From Pseudomonadota bacterium (GTDB lineage: Bacteria > Pseudomonadota > Alphaproteobacteria > Caulobacterales > Caulobacteraceae), in assembly GCA_023436945.1 (NCBI GenBank), contig JAEZHG010000253.1, forward strand, positions 1 through 11,202: 11,202 nucleotides of DNA. Direction: 5' to 3'. The stretch's first letter is position 1, and each line of letters starts with the position of its first letter. This document shows, piece after piece, positions 5,754-11,202 of the stretch. The position numbers were made by a program, and so were the translations under genes. The notes beneath the pieces were generated by a model that was not told the DNA's origin, did no database searches, and was given only the letters and a program-made list of their open reading frames with translations.

Positions 5754-8647
5754 CCCTGCACGACAAGGCGCTGGCCGCCCGCATCTCCCCATGCGGTCCG
5801 GTGCGTGATGCCGAAGCCGCCGAGCGTATGTATGAGCGTCTGCAAGAGGCGGCAGTCGAACAGGGGTGGCAGGAACTTCTGGATGCGGCATGGCCTGCCA
5901 TGGCTCCGGTCATGTCGGTATCGCCCTATCTGTCTGGGCTTGCGCGCCGCTGGCCTGAGATGGTGCGCCGTATTCTCGGCACCTGTCCCGACGAGCGGCT
6001 TGAAGCCATTCTGGCCGAGACCGCTGCGCTCGAAGGCGGGCCGGATGACACCAAATCCCCGCTTCGCCGCCTGAAGGGCGAGCTTCATTTGATGACCGCT
6101 CTGGCCGATCTGGGCGGGGCGTGGGCGCTGGATCAGGTGACGGGTGCCATCGCCCGCTTTGCCGATGCGGTGGCGCAGGCGGCCCTGAAGTCTGTGGCCT
6201 CTGACTGGCGCAGGCGAGGCAAGCTGAAGTCCGAAGCCGACGATCCGCGCGGTCCTGTCCCCGGCCTGTTCATGCTGGCCATGGGCAAGGGCGGCGCGTT
6301 CGAGCTGAACTATTCCTCGGACATTGACCTGTCGCTCTTTTACGAGCCGGAGGTGCTGGGTGAAGTTCTGGACGACAGTGTCGAAATCCAGAACTTCTGC
6401 AACCGTCTGGCCCAAGGTCTGGCCACGCTTCTGACCGAGCGGACGGGCGAGGGGTATGTCTTCCGCGTGGACCTGCGCCTGCGCCCCGATCCGTCCTCGA
6501 CGCCACCTGTCGTGGCCGCCCCCATGGCACTGGCCTATTATGAGAGCGTCGGCCAGAACTGGGAACGCGCTGCCTTTATCAAGGCCCGCGTCTGTGCCGG
6601 CGATATCGAGGAAGGCCAGCAGTTCCTTGCCGCTCTGAAGCCCTTCATCTGGCGTCGCAGTCTCGATTTTCAGGCCGTGCTCGACATCCAGTCGATCAAG
6701 AAACAGATCCACACCTATAAGACGGGCGAGGGGCTGGAGGCCGCAGGTGCGAACCTGAAACTGGGCCGTGGCGGCATCCGCGAGATCGAGTTCTTTGTGC
6801 AGACTCAGCAGCTTATTCTGGGTGGCCGCAACCCTGCGCTGCGCAGCCCGCGCACGCTGGAAGCACTCAAAGCCCTGACAGAGGCGGGCCATGTCACGCC
6901 CGAAACCTGCGCCCAGCTTAGCGAGGCCTATCTGATCCTTCGCGATCTGGAACACCGCGTCCAGATGCTGGAGGACGACCAGACACACAGCCTGCCCGCC
7001 GACGACAACCGCCGCGCCGATGTGGCGGCCCTCTATGGTCAGGACGATCTTGCGGCCTTTGACCGCGCCATGGAAAGCCTGCTGGTCGGGGTGAACCGCA
7101 CCTATGGCGAACTGTTCGACGATGGCGAAGAGCTATCCTCCTCGTTCGGCAGTCTGGTTTTCACCGGTGTTGAAAACGACCCCGGCACGCTGGAAACCCT
7201 GAAACGCATGGGCTTTACCGTGGCGTCCAGCGTCTCGGACACGATCCGTAGCTGGCACCATGGCCGTATCCCCGCCACCCGCACGGCACGCGGGCGCGAA
7301 CTGTTTACCCGCCTTGCCCCGCGACTTCTGGAAGCGACTGCGGCCACAGGTGCGCCCGATGCCGCCTTCCGCCGCTTCGCCACCTTCTTCTCGGGGTTGA
7401 GCGCGGGCGTGCAGGTGCAGGCCCTGTTCCTGAACCAGCCCAAGCTGTTCGACATGGTGGTGGGGGTTATGGCCTTTGCGCCGCGGCTGGCGCGTATTCT
7501 GGGCCGTCACCCTCAGGCGCTGGATGGCGTGCTGGATGCGCGTTTCCAGATTCCTCTGGGTGAGGACACAGGCGTTGCCAGCCAACTGGTCGAGGAAGCA
7601 GCGCAGGCCGGTGATTTTGAAAACACCATGAATGTGGTGCGCCGCCTGCACCGTGAGCAGGCTTTCCGGATTGGTATCAACATCATCTCGGGCCGCGCCT
7701 CGCCGCAGCAGGCAGGCTGGACGACCACCTCTCTGGCCGATGCCTGTATGAAGGCGCTGGCTCCCGCCGCCCTCGCAGAGGCCGAGAGGATCGGTGGCAA
7801 GCTGGAAGGCGGCGAGGTGGCCGTGGTGGCGCTGGGCAAGGCCGGATCGCGCGAGATGTCGCTCGGCTCCGACCTCGACCTGATGACCATCTATAGCGCC
7901 CCCTCCGACGCCATGAGCGAGATCAAGGGCTGGGGCTCGGAGACCTTCTATGGCCGCTTTACGCAGCGCCTGATCGCGGCCCTGTCGGCCCATACGGCAG
8001 AGGGCGGCCTGTATGAGGTGGACATGCGTCTGCGCCCGACCGGATCAAAGGGTCCGGTCTCGGTGCGGATCGGTCCGTTCGCCGACTATTATGCCGAAGA
8101 GGCCGACACATGGGAGTTCATGGCCCTGACCCGCGCCCGTGTGGTCTGGGCTACCAGCGATGCCTTCGCCCAGGAGGTCAGCCAGACACTTGAAGTCATT
8201 CTGCGCCGCCCGCGTGAAGGCGTGGATGTGGCCGCCGATGTGCGCAAGATGCGTGACCTGATGGACCGCGAGCGTCCGCCGCGAGGCTTTTGGGACACCA
8301 AGCTTTCGGCAGGCGCACAGGTCGATGCCGAGTTCGTCGGCCAGTACCGCCAGCTTATGCGCGCGGCCTCGGGTGAAAGCCTGACGGTCTCTACGCTTGA
8401 GGCCTTGGCCGATGATCCAGTCATGGCCCGCACTTGGCTGCTGCACCAGCATATCGGCCAGTTGGTCGCCTGTGCCTTCGATGGGCGGGCAAACCCCGAC
8501 GATGAGCCTGAAGGCTTCCGTCAGCGACTTGCCAAGGTGTTGGGATGCGAGGATTACGAGGCCCTGAAAGCCCTTCTGCAATCGGTGCGTAAGGACGCCC
8601 GCGCCCATCTGGATGCTGTCCTGCCCTCGGCTTCCTCTAAGACATAA
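5750..8647 (+). CDS. glnE: Glutamine synthetase adenylyltransferase/deadenylylase GlnE
   Basis: A 965-residue cytoplasmic enzyme that turns glutamine synthetase off by transferring AMP from ATP to a tyrosine, and on again by phosphorolysis, under control of PII and glutamine. Two nucleotidyltransferase domains are visible. The N-terminal deadenylylase has GGAFELNYSSDIDL (metal aspartates D191, D193) and VDLRLRP (240-246). The C-terminal adenylylase has LGSDLDLM (D708, D710) and VDMRLRPTG (757-765). Between them lie the helical linker with GRGGIREIEFFVQ at about 339-351 and a regulatory region; a helical tail ends the protein. Its length matches the family (about 950) and the frame is unbroken. 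ATG 5750 overlaps the kinase stop as ATGA, with GGAG at 5741-5744, so expression probably depends on translation of the two-component pair. Identification is secure. Confidence 0.97.
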   Translation: MTLHDKALAARISPCGPVRDAEAAERMYERLQEAAVEQGWQELLDAAWPAMAPVMSVSPYLSGLARRWPEMVRRILGTCPDERLEAILAETAALEGGPDDTKSPLRRLKGELHLMTALADLGGAWALDQVTGAIARFADAVAQAALKSVASDWRRRGKLKSEADDPRGPVPGLFMLAMGKGGAFELNYSSDIDLSLFYEPEVLGEVLDDSVEIQNFCNRLAQGLATLLTERTGEGYVFRVDLRLRPDPSSTPPVVAAPMALAYYESVGQNWERAAFIKARVCAGDIEEGQQFLAALKPFIWRRSLDFQAVLDIQSIKKQIHTYKTGEGLEAAGANLKLGRGGIREIEFFVQTQQLILGGRNPALRSPRTLEALKALTEAGHVTPETCAQLSEAYLILRDLEHRVQMLEDDQTHSLPADDNRRADVAALYGQDDLAAFDRAMESLLVGVNRTYGELFDDGEELSSSFGSLVFTGVENDPGTLETLKRMGFTVASSVSDTIRSWHHGRIPATRTARGRELFTRLAPRLLEATAATGAPDAAFRRFATFFSGLSAGVQVQALFLNQPKLFDMVVGVMAFAPRLARILGRHPQALDGVLDARFQIPLGEDTGVASQLVEEAAQAGDFENTMNVVRRLHREQAFRIGINIISGRASPQQAGWTTTSLADACMKALAPAALAEAERIGGKLEGGEVAVVALGKAGSREMSLGSDLDLMTIYSAPSDAMSEIKGWGSETFYGRFTQRLIAALSAHTAEGGLYEVDMRLRPTGSKGPVSVRIGPFADYYAEEADTWEFMALTRARVVWATSDAFAQEVSQTLEVILRRPREGVDVAADVRKMRDLMDRERPPRGFWDTKLSAGAQVDAEFVGQYRQLMRAASGESLTVSTLEALADDPVMARTWLLHQHIGQLVACAFDGRANPDDEPEGFRQRLAKVLGCEDYEALKALLQSVRKDARAHLDAVLPSASSKT

Positions 8648-8736
8648 TCTGTCAAAGCGACGGATTTCCCGCGAACCGCCGTTCAATCTCTCGACAGGGG
8701 TGCCACAGGCCATTTGGCCCAATGGAGACCAGAGAG
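8648..8736 (+). promoter_or_regulatory. Gap before the EF-hand/sigma module, likely promoter region
   Basis: These 89 bases separate glnE from the four-gene module and should hold a promoter if the module has its own. GAACC at 8673-8677 resembles an ECF -35 box and sits in the small dyad GAAC-CGCC-GTTC (8673-8684), but I cannot pair it with a clear -10 box. CCATT (8710-8714) and AATGG (8721-8725) form another 5+5 dyad. No T-rich terminator for glnE is visible. A self-activated ECF promoter is an inference from gene order only. Confidence 0.25.
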
Positions 8737-9282
8737 ATGAAACATCTGCTGAACGGCCTTGCCGTTGTCGCTTTGATGGCTGTTGCCGCACCGGTTGCGG
8801 CGCGGGAAGCAGGTCCGCGCGCGGTCCGTAACGCCGCGCCTGTGACCGAAGCTGAGTTCATCCAGAACCAGACGCGGATACTGCGTGCTGCCGATGCCAA
8901 TGGCGACGGTCAGGTGACGGCTGAAGAACTTCGCGCCCACACCCAGGCCCGCCGCGCCGAGCGTCTGAACCAACAGTTCGCGCGCCTTGATGCCAATGGT
9001 GATGGCCAGATCAGCCGCGAAGAGTTCGCGGCTCAATCCCAGCGCCGCACCATGAACCGTGAAGGTCGCAACCGCGCTGGTGCCGAGCGCCCTGCCATGG
9101 CTATCGCCACCGCAGAACAACGCGCCCGCGAACGCTTTGCCGCTATGGATACCAACCGTGATGGTCAGGTCACCGTAGAAGAGCGTCGGGCCGCCTTTGA
9201 AGCCATGCGTAAGAACCGTGGCGAACAACGCAGGATGCATCGTGCGCCTCAGGCGTCGCAATCACCTGCGGATTCGGAGTAA
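8737..9282 (+). CDS. Exported EF-hand calcium-binding protein
   Basis: A 181-residue protein with a signal peptide (MKHLLNGLAVVALMAVAAPVAA, likely cut near residue 22) and three canonical 12-residue EF-hand loops. Loop 1 is at 53-64 (DANGDGQVTAEE), loop 2 at 85-96 (DANGDGQISREE) and loop 3 at 138-149 (DTNRDGQVTVEE). Each has Asp at positions 1 and 5, Asn at 3 and Glu at 12, so calcium binding is likely. Loops 1 and 2 are spaced like a pair; loop 3 stands alone after an Arg-rich linker and has no partner. The start at 8737 is preferred to the in-frame ATG at 8722, which would add METRE before the signal peptide; GGAG at 8724-8727 and the AGAGAG just upstream can serve as ribosome site. It precedes the ECF sigma gene by 62 bases, so it may be a regulon member or a calcium sensor or buffer for the module. 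Its exact role is unknown. Confidence 0.88.
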   Translation: MKHLLNGLAVVALMAVAAPVAAREAGPRAVRNAAPVTEAEFIQNQTRILRAADANGDGQVTAEELRAHTQARRAERLNQQFARLDANGDGQISREEFAAQSQRRTMNREGRNRAGAERPAMAIATAEQRARERFAAMDTNRDGQVTVEERRAAFEAMRKNRGEQRRMHRAPQASQSPADSE

Positions 9283-9292
9283 GGCTATGACG

Positions 9293-9317
9293 GGGATGGC
9301 GGCACGACCGCCTGCCC
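9293..9317 (+). repeat. GC-rich hairpin between EF-hand and sigma genes
   Basis: GGCGG (9298-9302) pairs with CCGCC (9308-9312) around CACGA, extended after a two-base mismatch by GGG (9293-9295) with CCC (9315-9317). It lies about 16 bases before the Shine-Dalgarno of the sigma gene and has no T run behind it. It could reduce read-through or stabilise one side of the transcript. Function not shown. Confidence 0.35.
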
Positions 9318-9344
9318 AGTGTTGGACCAAGGCGAGGGAGTGGT

Positions 9345-9908
9345 TTGGCGACAAACGCCGATCCAGACGAGGAGCTGTTGCGCCGTGTGGCTGCGGGCGA
9401 AGCTGTGGCCATTCAGGCCATGGTCGCGCGCAAGCTGCCGCGTGTGCTCTCGCTTGCGACCCGAATGCTGGGCGACCCCGTCGAAGCCGAGGATGTGGCT
9501 CAGGAAGCCATGCTGCGGGTCTGGAAGCAGGCTCCGCGCTGGAAGCCGGGGCAGGCGCGTTTCGATACGTGGCTGCATCGGGTGGGACTGAACCTCTGCT
9601 ACGACCGTCTGAGACGTCGAAAAGAAGTGCTGTCCGACGCCTTGCCCGAAAGGGCGGACGAGGGGCCTGCGCCCGATCGTGGACTTTTGGCGATGGAAAC
9701 AGGACTGCGTGTACAGGCCGCCCTGTCGAAATTGCCCGACAGGCAGCGCGAGGCCATCATCCTGTGTCACTATCAGGAAATGGGGAATATCGAGGCAGCC
9801 AAGGCGCTGGATATCAGTGTCGAGGCACTCGAAAGTTTGTTGTCGCGGGGAAGGCGGTCCCTGCGTGCGGCTTTGGCCGATATCGCACCACGCGCTGCGG
9901 TAGGATAA
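9345..9908 (+). CDS. ECF-type RNA polymerase sigma factor
   Basis: A 187-residue group 4 sigma factor that directs RNA polymerase to stress promoters. Region 2 spans about residues 9-92: the core-binding helix SLATRMLGDPVEAEDVAQEA and the -10 recognition segment FDTWLHRVGLNLCYDRLRRR. A short variable linker follows. Region 4 (about 122-178) contains LPDRQREAIILCHYQ and the -35-binding helix-turn-helix NIEAAKALDISVEALESLLSR. There is no region 1.1 or 3 and no C-terminal extension, as in ordinary ECF factors. The start is TTG: an in-frame stop lies at 9288-9290 and no ATG or GTG of this frame intervenes, while GGGAG at 9336-9340 sits four bases before the TTG. It is followed within 20 bases by a single-pass membrane protein, the usual place for its anti-sigma factor. 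The ECF subgroup cannot be set by eye. Confidence 0.92.
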   Translation: MATNADPDEELLRRVAAGEAVAIQAMVARKLPRVLSLATRMLGDPVEAEDVAQEAMLRVWKQAPRWKPGQARFDTWLHRVGLNLCYDRLRRRKEVLSDALPERADEGPAPDRGLLAMETGLRVQAALSKLPDRQREAIILCHYQEMGNIEAAKALDISVEALESLLSRGRRSLRAALADIAPRAAVG

Positions 9909-9927
9909 TGGGGTAGGCGAGACTGTG

Positions 9928-10374
9928 ATGACCGAAGATCGATTTGAACATCTGTTGGAAGCCTATGGCACCCGCTGGAACGCTTGGCCCGAGGCCGAGC
10001 GCGATGCTGCGCGTGCATTGCTTGCACAGTCTTCCCGTCTGCAACGTCTCTGGAACGAGGCCGATCAACTCGACGCTTTCCTCGACAGCTATCGGGCACC
10101 TGTGGCCGCTGCGGCGCTGCGCGAGACGGTGATTGCCTCGGCGGTGGGCGCGGGGCTTCGCAGCCGTCGCCCCAGCCGTATGTGGGCCTGGCTTTCGGGG
10201 GCCGGTGTGGCCGCTACCGCTTTTGCCGGCGCGGCTTTTGGCGTGATGATCGCCCACCAGATCAACAGCCCGACCCACGCTGACACGGTTCTTTATCAAG
10301 CCAGCCTGACCGCCACCGATGACACCGAGGTTCTCGGTTTCGAGATGGCATCGCTGGATCTGGCGGGACGATAA
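9928..10374 (+). CDS. Single-pass membrane protein, probable anti-sigma factor
   Basis: A 148-residue protein. It has an acidic, helical cytoplasmic part (1-84: MTEDRFEHLLEAYGTRW, then WPEAERDAARALLAQ), one transmembrane helix (about 85-109, MWAWLSGAGVAATAFAGAAF) after a basic RSRRPSR stretch, and a short periplasmic tail (110-148). This architecture directly behind an ECF gene is that of membrane anti-sigma factors which hold the sigma factor at the membrane. It has no cysteine, hence no HxxxCxxC zinc anti-sigma motif. Start choice: GTG 9925 is followed at once by ATG 9928; the ATG lies at a better distance (6 bases) from the SD-like GGCGAG (9916-9921). The gene is 19 bases after the sigma factor and 9 before the sensor-like gene. 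The anti-sigma call rests on layout, not on a recognised domain. Confidence 0.65.
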   Translation: MTEDRFEHLLEAYGTRWNAWPEAERDAARALLAQSSRLQRLWNEADQLDAFLDSYRAPVAAAALRETVIASAVGAGLRSRRPSRMWAWLSGAGVAATAFAGAAFGVMIAHQINSPTHADTVLYQASLTATDDTEVLGFEMASLDLAGR

Positions 10375-10383
10375 GGAAGCAGT

Positions 10384-10917
10384 ATGTCGGGTAAGGGGAT
10401 CAAAATCGCACTGGCCGCTTCGGTGGTCCTGAATGTCTTCCTGCTGGCAGGGGCAGCAACCTTCTTTGCCACCGATCGTGCGGCTGAAAAGGCGACCGAG
10501 GAAGTGCGCACGCCGCGCCTGTCGGTTCCGGCTGTAGAGCTGATCCAGACCCGCTCGCCAGAGGTGGCAGAGCAGGTGCTGGCCGACCTTCGCGCCGTAG
10601 CCATGACCGCGCGGGACGATTTCCATGAGGCGCGTCTCACTCGACGTGAGGCGATCGACATCACGGCTTCGGATGAGTTCGATGCCGCGACAGTTGCGGC
10701 ATTGCTGGAGCGTTCACGTGCCTCTGAAATCCGTGGGCGCGGCCGTCTGGAATCGGGTGCCGTCGAGGTGCTTTCCAAGCTGCAAGCTGAGGACCGCAAG
10801 GCTCTGGCTCCGCTTCTGTCGCGCAAACGCCCGCAGAACCGTGACAATCACAGTGCGGACGAAGCCCATAAGGGCGATGAAGCTCAGAAAAACGAAGAGA
10901 CCGCCAAGGCTTACTAA
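10384..10917 (+). CDS. Membrane-anchored periplasmic protein, heavy-metal-sensor-like
   Basis: A 177-residue protein with an uncleaved-looking N-terminal helix (about 8-30, IALAASVVLNVFLLAGAATFF) and a charged, all-helical periplasmic domain (about 50-148). The helix-pair pattern, with AATVAALLERSRA and LSKLQAEDRKALAPLL, resembles the periplasmic heavy-metal sensor/metal-resistance family (CnrX, ZraP, Spy-like), whose members often adjoin ECF sigma genes. The family's metal ligands are not evident: the only histidines are H81, H156 and H162, the only internal Met is M74, and there is no Cys. The last 30 residues are a loose Lys/Glu/Asp-rich tail. AAGGA (10373-10377) overlaps the preceding stop codon and lies six bases from ATG 10384, so the two are tightly coupled. 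I infer that it senses a periplasmic signal and acts on the membrane protein upstream. Confidence 0.6.
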   Translation: MSGKGIKIALAASVVLNVFLLAGAATFFATDRAAEKATEEVRTPRLSVPAVELIQTRSPEVAEQVLADLRAVAMTARDDFHEARLTRREAIDITASDEFDAATVAALLERSRASEIRGRGRLESGAVEVLSKLQAEDRKALAPLLSRKRPQNRDNHSADEAHKGDEAQKNEETAKAY

Positions 10918-10920
10918 GCC
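10908..10920. repeat. Palindrome at the convergent gene junction
   Basis: GGCTTA (10908-10913) and TAAGCC (10915-10920) are perfect inverted arms around one C, spanning the end of the sensor-like gene and the 3-base gap to the opposing kinase gene. As RNA only a four-base stem with a TACTA loop can form, so it is at best a weak bidirectional terminator. No T run is present on either strand. Confidence 0.3.
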
Positions 10921-11202
10921 CTAGGCGACGCGGTGCGCCCAGCTTGACTGTTCTAGCGCCGCATTCTGGCTATGACTCTGGACCGGCAGGTCGAACCAGA
11001 CGGTAGTGCCGTGGCCCGGCTCGCTGTCGATGGTCATGCTGGAGCCGTGCATTTCGATCAGTGACTTGGTCAGGGCCAGACCCAGACCCGTGCCCTGTGG
11101 CGTCTTGGCGTGCTGGTTCTCCACCTGCACGAAGGGCTGGGCCAGACGTTTGACGTCCTCGGCGGCGATACCGATACCGGTGTCGGTCACAGCCACACGC
11201 AC
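10921..11202 (-). CDS. Histidine kinase C-terminus, PleC/DivJ-like (partial)
   Basis: The C-terminal 93 residues of a sensor kinase on the minus strand; its start lies beyond the right edge, so the codon at 11202 is not a true start. What remains is the ATP-binding domain: the G1 box DTGIGIA, then the ATP-lid region RLAQPFVQVENQHAKTPQG, the G2 box GTGLGLALTKSLIEMHG and the final strand SEPGHGTTVWFDLP. PF.QVE.Q followed by G.GLGLA..KSL.E.HG is typical, as I recall, of the PleC/DivJ/PdhS group of cell-cycle kinases in alphaproteobacteria, but the N-terminal and HisKA parts needed to decide are absent. About 18 residues beyond the domain (QSHSQNAALEQ and so on) form a short tail. It ends tail to tail with the sigma module, 3 bases away. 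Confidence 0.85.
   Translation of the reverse strand: MRVAVTDTGIGIAAEDVKRLAQPFVQVENQHAKTPQGTGLGLALTKSLIEMHGSSMTIDSEPGHGTTVWFDLPVQSHSQNAALEQSSWAHRVA

Noticed and set aside
5300..6988. 562-codon open frame on the minus strand across the kinase-glnE junction
   Set aside because: It lies opposite two certain genes, its product is rich in Gln, Arg, His and Ala without any domain, and such long antisense frames are common in GC-rich genes.
8722..8736. Upstream in-frame ATG for the EF-hand protein
   Set aside because: It would put METRE before a normal signal peptide, and the ATG at 8737 has usable purine-rich bases just upstream.
9197..9916. 239-codon plus-strand frame overlapping the EF-hand and sigma genes
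   Set aside because: It covers the same bases as two genes with clear domains; its product is Arg/Gly/Cys-rich and shows no fold.
9814..10626. 270-codon minus-strand frame opposite the sigma, anti-sigma and sensor genes
   Set aside because: Antisense shadow; the plus-strand genes have ribosome sites, tight spacing and membrane helices that explain the region.

Overview
The window is a stretch of an alphaproteobacterial chromosome, high in GC and densely coded. The order ccmF-ccmH-degP-response regulator-histidine kinase-glnE is one I recall from alphaproteobacteria, where ccmF and ccmH are often called cycK and cycL. The histidine kinase C-terminus at the right edge resembles the PleC/DivJ group. 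Together these make a Caulobacterales-type organism the best guess, but the sequence alone does not fix the genus. I see no IS element, phage gene, CRISPR array, tRNA or rRNA.

Left part (1-1847): the 3' two thirds of ccmF and the whole of ccmH, overlapping by ATGA. Both act in haem attachment to c-type cytochromes. Two imperfect hairpins lie around and after the ccmH stop. The 160-base gap that follows (1848-2007) holds a sigma70-like promoter and short dyads, one of them over the predicted transcription start of the next gene.

Centre (2008-8647): a secreted Do-family serine protease with two PDZ domains. After a 104-base gap with two perfect inverted repeats come an OmpR-family response regulator, its membrane histidine kinase, and glnE, the bifunctional glutamine synthetase adenylyltransferase. 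The regulator and kinase are 9 bases apart with a hairpin across the junction, and the kinase and glnE overlap by ATGA. Envelope protein quality control, a two-component system and nitrogen control are therefore physically linked.

Right part (8648-10917): four genes on the same strand that look like a self-contained envelope-stress module. They encode an exported protein with three EF-hand loops, an ECF sigma factor starting at TTG, a single-pass membrane protein placed like an anti-sigma factor, and a membrane-anchored periplasmic protein resembling heavy-metal sensor (CnrX/metal-resistance) proteins. This CnrH-Y-X-like layout with an added EF-hand gene is the most interesting part of the window. 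The functions of the last two proteins are inferred from position and architecture.

Right edge (10921-11202, minus strand): the C-terminal ATPase domain of another histidine kinase, convergent with the module and only 3 bases from it.
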